Positions 32,059 through 45,535 are shown, numbered from the stretch's first letter. The stretch is 51,926 nucleotides of DNA from Mesostigma viride (GCA_009746045.1 RPFO01002091.1:1-51926); one strand, 5' to 3'. The notes: generated from the sequence alone by a model not told the origin. A program made the numbers and translations.

Positions 32059-33831
32059 GCTGTGGTGACGACGAGCCGGGAGCCACGCCCAAATTCCGGT
32101 GAAGCACGCCAAGGATAAGCAAACAAACAAAAAGCAAGAAAAAAGAAAACTGTGAAAAGGGGGGCGATGAAAGCGAGTTGCCTGTAAACCCCACAAGGTG
32201 CTCGTGCCTATCCCTCAGTCCCATACGTCGTGATCACAACGAGATGCGTCAGGTCCGTCCGTAAGCTCACTACACTGTCATTTCCCTATCCCCCAACACC
32301 CCCATCCCCCCCGTTTCCCTCTATTCTATAAAAGAGACATATTGGGGAAAACGTGTGCCGTCACGAACAACCTGTTCTTGATCAACGGATGAGAATTTTG
32401 TATAAAAACCAACCTCCTATGCAAAAATAAAGAGCGCAAAGCGCCAGGGGCGAGCAAGATAAATTGTCATTGGCCTAACGATACACGCCACATCAAATTC
32501 ATGACCCGCACGGACTTCAAAAACATGACTCACATTAATGCCCGCGAAAGGAAATTCCCGACTATCATTTTGACGGTTCGAGCACTGGAAGTGAAGCCTC
32601 AATGGAAATTAAACAAGATCGCCGCACTGCTTATAATCAAAACCACGTCAAAGCGTCTTTCTTCTTATGATCGTAGAAATAACCCGATGTCCTCGCAAGC
32701 CACAGCGGCAAAGCGGTAACGGAAGAGAGAAAAGGGCCTGCTTTGTCGTGAATCGGCGAGGTATGGTGGAAACGTAAAAAGCCACGAAAAACGTAAAAAG
32801 CCAGCACTGCCAGTCTGCCACGGTGCCACCTGCCATTCAACGTACAACCTGGCCTGATCGTTCCGCAGACCCACACCAAATAATTCGTTGCCTGTGAGGT
32901 CCAGATCCCGGTGGTCGGTGGAGATAAACTACAGGCTACTACAAGTTTTGCGGGCTTCGCCCGCGACATTAGAGCTTGTTCTTTTTGTGGCCGGTCCCCG
33001 GCCAGGGAGCCCCGGCTAGGGAGATGTGAGTCACCACGTACCTCCGTCGAGTGCCAAGTGGCACTAGTCCCGCCAAGGAGCGCGCGCTAGCTTTAGAGTT
33101 TCGACCACAAGATTCACGGAGTTTGGCAAAAGGGTGAAGGAAAAAAATCCGGAATGCTAGAAGGCCTCTGAAGGTTCGAACCCGGTACGTCACGATTGAT
33201 CGTATGATGAGGTGTGCCTTGGCGCCTGAAGTCTACGTAAGCAATTTCATCAGAAGTTGCACAATATGTACATTGCTACAAAGGGACAAACTGCGCAACC
33301 GCGCAGTGGACGGAGCTCGCGAACTACGTCTTGCGGAGTTCAACTAGCTCCAGATTGACTGCTACCCCTGCACGGGAGCGCGATGCGCGCGGGGATGAGT
33401 GACCTCGCCGCAGACAGCAGGGAAAAATCGCTTACAGGCGGTGGAGCACAGGAAAATCCACGTGTGAGCTTCCTGCGCGTTTGTAACGGGATATCGCCAA
33501 CAGAAAGTTTGCTCCAACAGCCCAAAAGTTTGCGACGGTTATATCTGGAGCTCGCGAACACAGGAAATCGCAGAGTTTTCTAGTAGGAGCCATCTGGGCA
33601 TACGGACCTCTGCCAAATGGCTCATCTGGATGTAACGCTTCAGAAACCTCAAAAATGGGCGCGCCGTGGTTTGACCTTTTCGTGATTGGTCGCAACGAAA
33701 TTTCGCGCAGCTCATTCGTCAAGCGGACCGTAAGTCGCGCCGCTGAGTGGCTGGAGCCGAAAGCCGTTCGAAAGAGTGTTAGCTAAAATTGTGCCAAGGC
33801 TGCGTTTTACAAGCTTTAGTATATATGTTGA
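32059..33831. other. upstream region of the HVA22-like gene and left flank of the array
   Basis: It should hold the promoter and any 5' exon of the HVA22-like gene, but none is certain. GCGGGCTTCGCCCGC at 32950-32964 is a perfect hairpin preceded by ACAAGTTTT, similar in design to the array hairpin. A B-box-like GGTTCGAACCC lies at 33173-33183, without a convincing tRNA around it. Confidence 0.45.
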
Positions 33832-36800
33832 CAAGATCGGGGGCTCCGCCCCCGAACCCCCGCTACTTGGCAGATTCTGTGCCTCAACGGCTTTTTGTGC
33901 CTCAACGGCGAGTACCAGCACAGCCGTACACTCCCGCTTACACAGCCCGCCCACTAGCAAGACAGCCGAACCTGTACGGCCGGCCACAGCCTGTGATTCC
34001 ATGGATTACGCCACGATTCCATGCAAACTCATGGTGCCGGACGGTTTGCTGGCCTATTTTGGGAAGCCGGTGGCTGAACCGAACCGCAACTAAACCTGGT
34101 CTGTCAGTAGGTCTGGTCCGTCCGTCAGCTTTCTCGCTTTTTGCCAGCAACCGCCAAATACCCCTTGAATCGGTCCTCTCCTCGCCGTTTTCCTTGCCAA
34201 TTTCCCTCGTCCGTTCCAAACGCCTAGGCCAATTTCAAGCTCCACTCGGAACGCAAGGCTTTGGCGCTTAGCTACTTGGAAAATAAGACCGTTATGCGGA
34301 GGTTACGGCAGTTTCAACAAGAAACGCTTTTACTGATTGACGGTTGGCAGGTATTTGTTTGAGTTCCGTGTTGAGAAAAGTTTCGGCGCCAGACGCTACG
34401 CGGTGACAGGCCGCTAGAAAGCCTACGGCCGCGATCTGCGTAAAGATTTTGCGTAAACAAATTTGGCGTTCGGATTTTCGCGCTACTCGGGTACGGACAA
34501 CGTTTGCCGGAAGAGTTTGCGGAACAAATGGCGCAGCCAAAAAGTAGTATAAAGGGCAACAAGATCGGGGGCTCCGCCCCCGAACCCCCGCTACTTGGCA
34601 GATTCTGTGCCTCAACGGCTTTTTGTGCCTCAACGGCGAGTACCAGCACAGCCGTACACTCCCGCTTACACAGCCCGCCCACTAGCAAGACAGCCGAACC
34701 TGTACGGCCGGCCACAGCCTGTGATTCCATGGATTACGCCACGATTCCATGCAAACTCATGGTGCCGGACGGTTTGCTGGCCTATTTTGGGAAGCCGGTG
34801 GCTGAACCGAACCGCAACTAAACCTGGTCTGTCAGTAGGTCTGGTCCGTCCGTCAGCTTTCTCGCTTTTTGCCAGCAACCGCCAAATACCCCTTGAATCG
34901 GTCCTCTCCTCGCCGTTTTCCTTGCCAATTTCCCTCGTCCGTTCCAAACGCCTAGGCCAATTTCAAGCTCCACTCGGAACGCAAGGCTTTGGCGCTTAGC
35001 TACTTGGAAAATAAGACCGTTATGCGGAGGTTACGGCAGTTTCAACAAGAAACGCTTTTACTGATTGACGGTTGGCAGGTATTTGTTTGAGTTCCGTGTT
35101 GAGAAAAGTTTCGGCGCCAGACGCTACGCGGTGACAGGCCGCTAGAAAGCCTACGGCCGCGATCTGCGTAAAGATTTTGCGTAAACAAATTTGGCGTTCG
35201 GATTTTCGCGCTACTCGGGTACGGACAACGTTTGCCGGAAGAGTTTGCGGAACAAATGGCGCAGCCAAAAAGTAGTATAAAGGGCAACAAGATCGGGGGC
35301 TCCGCCCCCGAACCCCCGCTACTTGGCAGATTCTGTGCCTCAACGGCTTTTTGTGCCTCAACGGCGAGTACCAGCACAGCCGTACACTCCCGCTTACACA
35401 GCCCGCCCACTAGCAAGACAGCCGAACCTGTACGGCAGGCCACATCCTGTGATTCCATGGATTACGCCACGATTCCATGCAAATTCATGGTGCCGGACGG
35501 TTTGCTGGCCTATTTTGGGAAGCCGGTGGCTGAACCGAACCGCAACTAAACCTGGTATGTCAGCACGTCAGGTCCGTCCGTCAGCTTTCTCGCTTGTTGC
35601 CAGCAACCGCCAAATACCCCTTGAATCGGTCCTCTCCTCGCCGCTTTCCTTGCCAATTTCCCTCGTCCGTTCCAAACGCCTAGGCCAATTTCAAGCTCAA
35701 CTCGGAACGCAAGGCTTTGGCGCTTAGCTACTCGGAAAAATTCACGGTTACGAGGAGGTTACGGCCGTTTCTAGTCGAAACGCTTTTACTGATTGACGGT
35801 TGGCAGGTATTTGTTTGAGTTCCGTGTTGAGAAAAGTTTGGGCGCCAGACGCTACGCGGTGACAGGCCGCTAGAAAGCCTACGGATGGGATCTGCGTAAA
35901 GATTTTGCGGAAACAAATTGCGCGTTCGGATTTTTGCGCTACTTGGGTACGGACAACGTTTGCCGGAAGAGTTTGCGGAACAATTGGCGCAGCCAAAAAG
36001 TAGTATAAAGGGCAACAAGATCGGGGGCTCCGCCCCCGAACCCCCGCTACTTGGCAGATTCTGTGCCTCAACGGCTTTTTGTGCCTCAACGGCGAGTACC
36101 AGCACAGCCGTACACTCCCGCTTACACAGCCCGCCCACTAGCAAGACAGCCGAACCTGTACGGCAGGCCACATCCTGTGATTCCATGGATTACGCCACGA
36201 TTCCATGCAAATTCATGGTGCCGGACGGTTTGCTGGCCTATTTTGGGAAGCCGGTGGCTGAACCGAACCGCAACTAAACCTGGTATGTCAGCACGTCAGG
36301 TCCGTCCGTCAGCTTTCTCGCTTGTTGCCAGCAACCGCCAAATACCCCTTGAATCGGTCCTCTCCTCGCCGCTTTCCTTGCCAATTTCCCTCGTCCGTTC
36401 CAAACGCCTAGGCCAATTTCAAGCTCAACTCGGAACGCAAGGCTTTGGCGCTTAGCTACTCGGAAAAATTCACGGTTACGAGGAGGTTACGGCCGTTTCT
36501 AGTCGAAACGCTTTTACTGATTGACGGTTGGCAGGTATTTGTTTGAGTTCCGTGTTGAGAAAAGTTTGGGCGCCAGACGCTACGCGGTGACAGGCCGCTA
36601 GAAAGCCTACGGATGGGATCTGCGTAAAGATTTTGCGGAAACAAATTGCGCGTTCGGATTTTTGCGCTACTTGGGTACGGACAACGTTTGCCGGAAGAGT
36701 TTGCGGAACAATTGGCGCAGCCAAAAAGTAGTATAAAGGGCAACAAGATCGGGGGCTCCGCCCCCGAACCCCCGCTACTTGGCAGATTCTGTGCCTCAAC

Positions 36801-39800
36801 GGCTTTTTGTGCCTCAACGGCGAGTACCAGCACAGCCGTACACTCCCGCTCACACAGCCCGCCCACTAGCAAGACAGCCGAACCTGTACGGCCGGCCACA
36901 GCCTGTGATCCCCTGGATTACGCCTCGATTCCATGCAAACTCATGGTGCCGGACGGTTTGCTGGCCTATTTTGGGAAGCCGGTGGCTGAACCGAACCGCA
37001 ACTAAACCTGTTATGTCAGTACGTCAGATCCGTCCGTCAGCTTTCTCGCTTTTTGCCAGCAACCGCCAAATACCCCTTGAATCGGTCCTCTCCTCGCCGT
37101 TTTCCCTGCCAATTTCCCTCGTCCGTTCCAAACGCCTAGGCCAATTTCAAGCTCAACTTGGCACGCATCGTTTTGGCTCGCTCCTACGCTGAGCTACTAA
37201 ATGTATTAGACCGTTACTCAGCCGTTACGTATATTTCCTCTAATGCTGGCGAAATTGGCTGGAGGTTGTTTGGCTACTCGTCTTAGAAGAGTTTGGGCGC
37301 CGGACGCTACGCGGTGACAGGCCGCTAGAAAGCCTACGGACACGATTTGCTGAAAGATTTTGTGGAAACAAATTTTGCGTTCCGATTTTCGCGCTACTAG
37401 TGTACGGACAACGTTTGCCGGAAGAGTTTGCGGAAGAGTTTGCGCAGCCAAAAAGTAGTATAAAGGGCAACAAGATCGGGGGCTCCGCCCCCGAACCCCC
37501 GCTACTTGGCAGATTCTGTGCCTCAACGGCTTTTTGTGCCTCAACGGCGAGTACCAGCACAGCCGTACACTCCCGCTTACACAGCCCGCCCACTAGCAAG
37601 ACAGCCGAACCTGTACGGCCGGCCACAGCCTGTGATTCCATGGATTACGCCACGATTCCATGCAAACTCATGGTGCCGGACGGTTTGCTGGCCTATTTTG
37701 GGAAGCCGGTGGCTGAACCGAACCGCAACTAAACCTGGTCTGTCAGTAGGTCTGGTCCGTCCGTCAGCTTTCTCGCTTTTTGCCAGCAACCGCCAAATAC
37801 CCCTTGAATCGGTCCTCTCCTCGCCGTTTTCCTTGCCAATTTCCCTCGTCCGTTCCAAACGCCTAGGCCAATTTCAAGCTCCACTCGGAACGCAAGGCTT
37901 TGGCGCTTAGCTACTTGGAAAATAAGACCGTTATGCGGAGGTTACGGCAGTTTCAACAAGAAACGCTTTTACTGATTGACGGTTGGCAGGTATTTGTTTG
38001 AGTTCCGTGTTGAGAAAAGTTTCGGCGCCAGACGCTACGCGGTGACAGGCCGCTAGAAAGCCTACGGCCGCGATCTGCGTAAAGATTTTGCGTAAACAAA
38101 TTTGGCGTTCGGATTTTCGCGCTACTCGGGTACGGACAACGTTTGCCGGAAGAGTTTGCGGAACAAATGGCGCAGCCAAAAAGTAGTATAAAGGGCAACA
38201 AGATCGGGGGCTCCGCCCCCGAACCCCCGCTACTTGGCAGATTCTGTGCCTCAACGGCTTTTTGTGCCTCAACGGCGAGTACCAGCACAGCCGTACACTC
38301 CCGCTTACACAGCCCGCCCACTAGCAAGACAGCCGAACCTGTACGGCCGGCCACAGCCTGTGATTCCATGGATTACGCCACGATTCCATGCAAACTCATG
38401 GTGCCGGACGGGTTGCTGGCCTATTTTGGGAAGCCGGTGGCTGAACCGAACCGCAACTAAACCTGGTATGTCAGCACGTCAGGTCCGTCCGTCAGATTCC
38501 TCACTTTTTGCCAGCAACCGCCAAATACCACTTGAATCGGTCCTCTCCTCGCCGTTTTCCTCGCCAATTTCCCTCGTCCGGCCCAAACGCCTAGGCCAAT
38601 TTCAAGCTGAACTTGGCACGCATCGTCGTCGATAGCTACGGAGCTTAGAAACTCGGAGTTCTGGACCGTTACGCGCAGGTAACGGCCGTTTTAGTCTGTT
38701 TTACTGACTACTACTGTCGTCACGGGGTATTTGTTTGAGTTCCCGTCTTAGAAGAGTTTGGGTGCCGGACGCTACGCGGTGACAGGCCGCTAGAAAGCCT
38801 ACGGACGCGATCTGCTGAAAGATTTTGTGGAAACAAATTGTGCGTTCGGATTTTTGCGCTACTAGGGTACGGACAACGTTTGCCGGAAGAGTTTGCGGAA
38901 CAATTGGCGGACCATAATCGTAGTATAAAGGGCAACAAGATCGGGGGCTCCGCCCCCGAACCCCCGCTACTTGGCAGATTCTGTGCCTCAACGGCTTTTT
39001 GTGCCTCAACGGCGAGTACCAGCACAGCCGTACACTCCCGCTTACACAGCCCGCCCACTAGCAAGACAGCCGAACCTGTACGGCCGGCCACAGCCTGTGA
39101 TTCCATGGATTACGCCACGATTCCATGCAAACTCATGGTGCCGGACGGTTTGCTGGCCTATTTTGGGAAGCCGGTGGCTGAACCGAACCGCAACTAAACC
39201 TGGTCTGTCAGTAGGTCTGGTCCGTCCGTCAGCTTTCTCGCTTTTTGCCAGCAACCGCCAAATACCCCTTGAATCGGTCCTCTCCTCGCCGTTTTCCTTG
39301 CCAATTTCCCTCGTCCGTTCCAAACGCCTAGGCCAATTTCAAGCTCCACTCGGAACGCAAGGCTTTGGCGCTTAGCTACTTGGAAAATAAGACCGTTATG
39401 CGGAGGTTACGGCAGTTTCAACAAGAAACGCTTTTACTGATTGACGGTTGGCAGGTATTTGTTTGAGTTCCGTGTTGAGAAAAGTTTCGGCGCCAGACGC
39501 TACGCGGTGACAGGCCGCTAGAAAGCCTACGGCCGCGATCTGCGTAAAGATTTTGCGTAAACAAATTTGGCGTTCGGATTTTCGCGCTACTCGGGTACGG
39601 ACAACGTTTGCCGGAAGAGTTTGCGGAACAAATGGCGCAGCCAAAAAGTAGTATAAAGGGCAACAAGATCGGGGGCTCCGCCCCCGAACCCCCGCTACTT
39701 GGCAGATTCTGTGCCTCAACGGCTTTTTGTGCCTCAACGGCGAGTACCAGCACAGCCGTACACTCCCGCTCACACAGCCCGCCCACTAGCAAGACAGCCG

Positions 39801-42800
39801 AACCTGTACGGCCGGCCACAGCCTGTGATCCCCTGGATTACGCCTCGATTCCATGCAAACTCATGGTGCCGGACGGTTTGCTGGCCTATTTTGGGAAGCC
39901 GGTGGCTGAACCGAACCGCAACTAAACCTGTTATGTCAGTACGTCAGATCCGTCCGTCAGCTTTCTCGCTTTTTGCCAGCAACCGCCAAATACCCCTTGA
40001 ATCGGTCCTCTCCTCGCCGTTTTCCCTGCCAATTTCCCTCGTCCGTTCCAAACGCCTAGGCCAATTTCAAGCTCAACTTGGCACGCATCGTTTTGGCTCG
40101 CTCCTACGCTGAGCTACTAAATGTATTAGACCGTTACTCAGCCGTTACGTATATTTCCTCTAATGCTGGCGAAATTGGCTGGAGGTTGTTTGGCTACTCG
40201 TCTTAGAAGAGTTTGGGCGCCGGACGCTACGCGGTGACAGGCCGCTAGAAAGCCTACGGACACGATTTGCTGAAAGATTTTGTGGAAACAAATTTTGCGT
40301 TCCGATTTTCGCGCTACTAGTGTACGGACAACGTTTGCCGGAAGAGTTTGCGGAAGAGTTTGCGCAGCCAAAAAGTAGTATAAAGGGCAACAAGATCGGG
40401 GGCTCCGCCCCCGAACCCCCGCTACTTGGCAGATTCTGTGCCTCAACGGCTTTTTGTGCCTCAACGGCGAGTACCAGCACAGCCGTACACTCCCGCTCAC
40501 ACAGCCCGCCCACTAGCAAGACAGCCGAACCTGTACGGCCGGCCACAGCCTGTGATCCCCTGGATTACGCCTCGATTCCATGCAAACTCATGGTGCCGGA
40601 CGGTTTGCTGGCCTATTTTGGGAAGCCGGTGGCTGAACCGAACCGCAACTAAACCTGTTATGTCAGTACGTCAGATCCGTCCGTCAGCTTTCTCGCTTTT
40701 TGCCAGCAACCGCCAAATACCCCTTGAATCGGTCCTCTCCTCGCCGTTTTCCCTGCCAATTTCCCTCGTCCGTTCCAAACGCCTAGGCCAATTTCAAGCT
40801 CAACTTGGCACGCATCGTTTTGGCTCGCTCCTACGCTGAGCTACTAAATGTATTAGACCGTTACTCAGCCGTTACGTATATTTCCTCTAATGCTGGCGAA
40901 ATTGGCTGGAGGTTGTTTGGCTACTCGTCTTAGAAGAGTTTGGGCGCCGGACGCTACGCGGTGACAGGCCGCTAGAAAGCCTACGGACACGATTTGCTGA
41001 AAGATTTTGTGGAAACAAATTTTGCGTTCCGATTTTCGCGCTACTAGTGTACGGACAACGTTTGCCGGAAGAGTTTGCGGAAGAGTTTGCGCAGCCAAAA
41101 AGTAGTATAAAGGGCAACAAGATCGGGGGCTCCGCCCCCGAACCCCCGCTACTTGGCAGATTCTGTGCCTCAACGGCTTTTTGTGCCTCAACGGCGAGTA
41201 CCAGCACAGCCGTACACTCCCGCTCACACAGCCCGCCCACTAGCAAGACAGCCGAACCTGTACGGCCGGCCACAGCCTGTGATCCCCTGGATTACGCCTC
41301 GATTCCATGCAAACTCATGGTGCCGGACGGTTTGCTGGCCTATTTTGGGAAGCCGGTGGCTGAACCGAACCGCAACTAAACCTGTTATGTCAGTACGTCA
41401 GATCCGTCCGTCAGCTTTCTCGCTTTTTGCCAGCAACCGCCAAATACCCCTTGAATCGGTCCTCTCCTCGCCGTTTTCCCTGCCAATTTCCCTCGTCCGT
41501 TCCAAACGCCTAGGCCAATTTCAAGCTCAACTTGGCACGCATCGTTTTGGCTCGCTCCTACGCTGAGCTACTAAATGTATTAGACCGTTACTCCGCCGTT
41601 ACGTATATTTCCTCTAATGCTGGCGAAATTGGCTGGAGGTTGTTTGGCTACTCGTCTTAGAAGAGTTTGGGCGCCGGACGCTACGCGGTGACAGGCCGCT
41701 AGAAAGCCTACGGACACGATTTGCTGAAAGATTTTGTGGAAACAAATTTTGCGTTCCGATTTTCGCGCTACTAGTGTACGGACAACGTTTGCCGGAAGAG
41801 TTTGCGGAAGAGTTTGCGCAGCCAAAAAGTAGTATAAAGGGCAACAAGATCGGGGGCTCCGCCCCCGAACCCCCGCTACTTGGCAGATTCTGTGCCTCAA
41901 CGGCTTTTTGTGCCTCAACGGCGAGTACCAGCACAGCCGTACACTCCCGCTTACACAGCCCGCCCACTAGCAAGACAGCCGAACCTGTACGGCCGGCCAC
42001 AGCCTGTGATTCCATGGATTACGCCACGATTCCATGCAAACTCATGGTGCCGGACGGTTTGCTGGCCTATTTTGGGAAGCCGGTGGCTGAACCGAACCGC
42101 AACTAAACCTGGTCTGTCAGTAGGTCTGGTCCGTCCGTCAGCTTTCTCGCTTTTTGCCAGCAACCGCCAAATACCCCTTGAATCGGTCCTCTCCTCGCCG
42201 TTTTCCTTGCCAATTTCCCTCGTCCGTTCCAAACGCCTAGGCCAATTTCAAGCTCCACTCGGAACGCAAGGCTTTGGCGCTTAGCTACTTGGAAAATAAG
42301 ACCGTTATGCGGAGGTTACGGCAGTTTCAACAAGAAACGCTTTTACTGATTGACGGTTGGCAGGTATTTGTTTGAGTTCCGTGTTGAGAAAAGTTTCGGC
42401 GCCAGACGCTACGCGGTGACAGGCCGCTAGAAAGCCTACGGCCGCGATCTGCGTAAAGATTTTGCGTAAACAAATTTGGCGTTCGGATTTTCGCGCTACT
42501 CGGGTACGGACAACGTTTGCCGGAAGAGTTTGCGGAACAAATGGCGCAGCCAAAAAGTAGTATAAAGGGCAACAAGATCGGGGGCTCCGCCCCCGAACCC
42601 CCGCTACTTGGCAGATTCTGTGCCTCAACGGCTTTTTGTGCCTCAACGGCGAGTACCAGCACAGCCGTACACTCCCGCTTACACAGCCCGCCCACTAGCA
42701 AGACAGCCGAACCTGTACGGCCGGCCACAGCCTGTGATTCCATGGATTACGCCACGATTCCATGCAAACTCATGGTGCCGGACGGGTTGCTGGCCTATTT

Positions 42801-45495
42801 TGGGAAGCCGGTGGCTGAACCGAACCGCAACTAAACCTGGTATGTCAGCACGTCAGGTCCGTCCGTCAGATTCCTCACTTTTTGCCAGCAACCGCCAAAT
42901 ACCACTTGAATCGGTCCTCTCCTCGCCGTTTTCCTCGCCAATTTCCCTCGTCCGGCCCAAACGCCTAGGCCAATTTCAAGCTGAACTTGGCACGCATCGT
43001 CGTCGATAGCTACGGAGCTTAGAAACTCGGAGTTCTGGACCGTTACGCGCAGGTAACGGCCGTTTTAGTCTGTTTTACTGACTACTACTGTCGTCACGGG
43101 GTATTTGTTTGAGTTCCCGTCTTAGAAGAGTTTGGGTGCCGGACGCTACGCGGTGACAGGCCGCTAGAAAGCCTACGGACGCGATCTGCTGAAAGATTTT
43201 GTGGAAACAAATTGTGCGTTCGGATTTTTGCGCTACTAGGGTACGGACAACGTTTGCCGGAAGAGTTTGCGGAACAATTGGCGGACCATAATCGTAGTAT
43301 AAAGGGCAACAAGATCGGGGGCTCCGCCCCCGAACCCCCGCTACTTGGCAGATTCTGTGCCTCAACGGCTTTTTGTGCCTCAACGGCGAGTACCAGCACA
43401 GCCGTACACTCCCGCTTACACAGCCCGCCCACTAGCAAGACAGCCGAACCTGTACGGCCGGCCACAGCCTGTGATTCCATGGATTACGCCACGATTCCAT
43501 GCAAACTCATGGTGCCGGACGGGTTGCTGGCCTATTTTGGGAAGCCGGTGGCTGAACCGAACCGCAACTAAACCTGGTATGTCAGCACGTCAGGTCCGTC
43601 CGTCAGATTCCTCACTTTTTGCCAGCAACCGCCAAATACCCCTTGAATCGGTCCTCTCCTCGCCGCTTTCCTTGCCAATTTCCCTCGTCCGTTCCAAACG
43701 CCTAGGCCAATTTCAAGCTCAACTCGGAACGCAAGGCTTTGGCGCTTAGCTACTCGGAAAAATTCACGGTTACGAGGAGGTTACGGCCGTTTCTAGTCGA
43801 AACGCTTTTACTGATTGACGGTTGGCAGGTATTTGTTTGAGTTCCGTGTTGAGAAAAGTTTGGGCGCCAGACGCTACGCGGTGACAGGCCGCTAGAAAGC
43901 CTACGGATGGGATCTGCGTAAAGATTTTGCGGAAACAAATTGCGCGTTCGGATTTTTGCGCTACTTGGGTACGGACAACGTTTGCCGGAAGAGTTTGCGG
44001 AACAATTGGCGCAGCCAAAAAGTAGTATAAAGGGCAACAAGATCGGGGGCTCCGCCCCCGAACCCCCGCTACTTGGCAGATTCTGTGCCTCAACGGCTTT
44101 TTGTGCCTCAACGGCGAGTACCAGCACAGCCGTACACTCCCGCTTACACAGCCCGCCCACTAGCAAGACAGCCGAACCTGTACGGCCGGCCACAGCCTGT
44201 GATTCCATGGATTACGCCACGATTCCATGCAAACTCATGGTGCCGGACGGTTTGCTGGCCTATTTTGGGAAGCCGGTGGCTGAACCGAACCGCAACTAAA
44301 CCTGGTCTGTCAGTAGGTCTGGTCCGTCCGTCAGCTTTCTCGCTTTTTGCCAGCAACCGCCAAATACCCCTTGAATCGGTCCTCTCCTCGCCGTTTTCCT
44401 TGCCAATTTCCCTCGTCCGTTCCAAACGCCTAGGCCAATTTCAAGCTCCACTCGGAACGCAAGGCTTTGGCGCTTAGCTACTTGGAAAATAAGACCGTTA
44501 TGCGGAGGTTACGGCAGTTTCAACAAGAAACGCTTTTACTGATTGACGGTTGGCAGGTATTTGTTTGAGTTCCGTGTTGAGAAAAGTTTCGGCGCCAGAC
44601 GCTACGCGGTGACAGGCCGCTAGAAAGCCTACGGCCGCGATCTGCGTAAAGATTTTGCGTAAACAAATTTGGCGTTCGGATTTTCGCGCTACTCGGGTAC
44701 GGACAACGTTTGCCGGAAGAGTTTGCGGAACAAATGGCGCAGCCAAAAAGTAGTATAAAGGGCAACAAGATCGGGGGCTCCGCCCCCGAACCCCCGCTAC
44801 TTGGCAGATTCTGTGCCTCAACGGCTTTTTGTGCCTCAACGGCGAGTACCAGCACAGCCGTACACTCCCGCTCACACAGCCCGCCCACTAGCAAGACAGC
44901 CGAACCTGTACGGCCGGCCACAGCCTGTGATCCCCTGGATTACGCCTCGATTCCATGCAAACTCATGGTGCCGGACGGTTTGCTGGCCTATTTTGGGAAG
45001 CCGGTGGCTGAACCGAACCGCAACTAAACCTGTTATGTCAGTACGTCAGATCCGTCCGTCAGCTTTCTCGCTTTTTGCCAGCAACCGCCAAATACCCCTT
45101 GAATCGGTCCTCTCCTCGCCGTTTTCCCTGCCAATTTCCCTCGTCCGTTCCAAACGCCTAGGCCAATTTCAAGCTCAACTTGGCACGCATCGTTTTGGCT
45201 CGCTCCTACGCTGAGCTACTAAATGTATTAGACCGTTACTCAGCCGTTACGTATATTTCCTCTAATGCTGGCGAAATTGGCTGGAGGTTGTTTGGCTACT
45301 CGTCTTAGAAGAGTTTGGGCGCCGGACGCTACGCGGTGACAGGCCGCTAGAAAGCCTACGGACACGATTTGCTGAAAGATTTTGTGGAAACAAATTTTGC
45401 GTTCCGATTTTCGCGCTACTAGTGTACGGACAACGTTTGCCGGAAGAGTTTGCGGAAGAGTTTGCGCAGCCAAAAAGTAGTATAAAGGGCAACAA
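33832..45495. repeat. tandem array, 16 units of 727-737 bp
   Basis: GATCGGGGGCTCCGCCCCC begins the unit at 33835, 34563, 35291, 36019, 36747, 37474, 38202, 38939, 39667, 40394, 41121, 41848, 42576, 43313, 44041 and 44769. The last unit ends at 45495. The first 250 bp are almost identical in all units; the rest falls into four subtypes, A (728), B (728), C (727) and D (737). Their order is A A B B C A D A C C C A D D/B A C. Both array edges carry ACAAGA. Each unit ends with a TATAAAG box. Open frames of 93-160 codons exist on both strands in every unit and none has a recognised domain. Confidence 0.98.
34548..34581 (+). promoter_or_regulatory. TATA-like box plus GC hairpin, repeated in every array unit
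   Basis: TATAAAG (34548-34554 in this unit) is followed after 12 bases by GGGGGCTCCGCCCCC, a 5-bp stem with a 5-base loop. The same spacing occurs at each unit junction. The left flank of the array has TATATAT (33820-33826) at the same 12-base distance from the first hairpin. Promoter function is inferred only from this constancy. Confidence 0.4.
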
Positions 45496-45535
45496 GAAAA
45501 AAGTGGGGGAGGGGGGGCTATCGCCCCCCCTCCCC
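45481..45535 (+). promoter_or_regulatory. terminal TATA-like box with a different GC hairpin
   Basis: The array ends with the usual TATAAAGGGCAACAAGA. The GATCGGGGG hairpin is replaced by GGGGAGGGGGGG (45506-45517), a CTATCG loop and CCCCCCCTCCCC (45524-45535), a 12-bp stem. The following sequence is unrelated to the unit. Confidence 0.4.

Noticed and set aside
33165-33240. tRNA gene on the minus strand near GGTTCGAACCC
   Set aside because: The B-box word is palindromic and present, but no acceptor, D or anticodon stem could be paired convincingly.
33789-45214. Multiple 93-160-codon genes in each array unit
   Set aside because: Overlapping frames on both strands, many with non-ATG starts, and no domains. 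Only the silent-difference hint in one forward frame is kept as a finding.
33832-45495. CRISPR array
   Set aside because: Units are 727-737 bp with nearly identical sequence throughout; no short repeat/unique spacer alternation, and the genome is eukaryotic.
33832-45495. rDNA or 5S rRNA gene cluster
   Set aside because: The unit has no recognisable 5S, 5.8S, 18S or 28S core sequence and no pol III box A/C arrangement.
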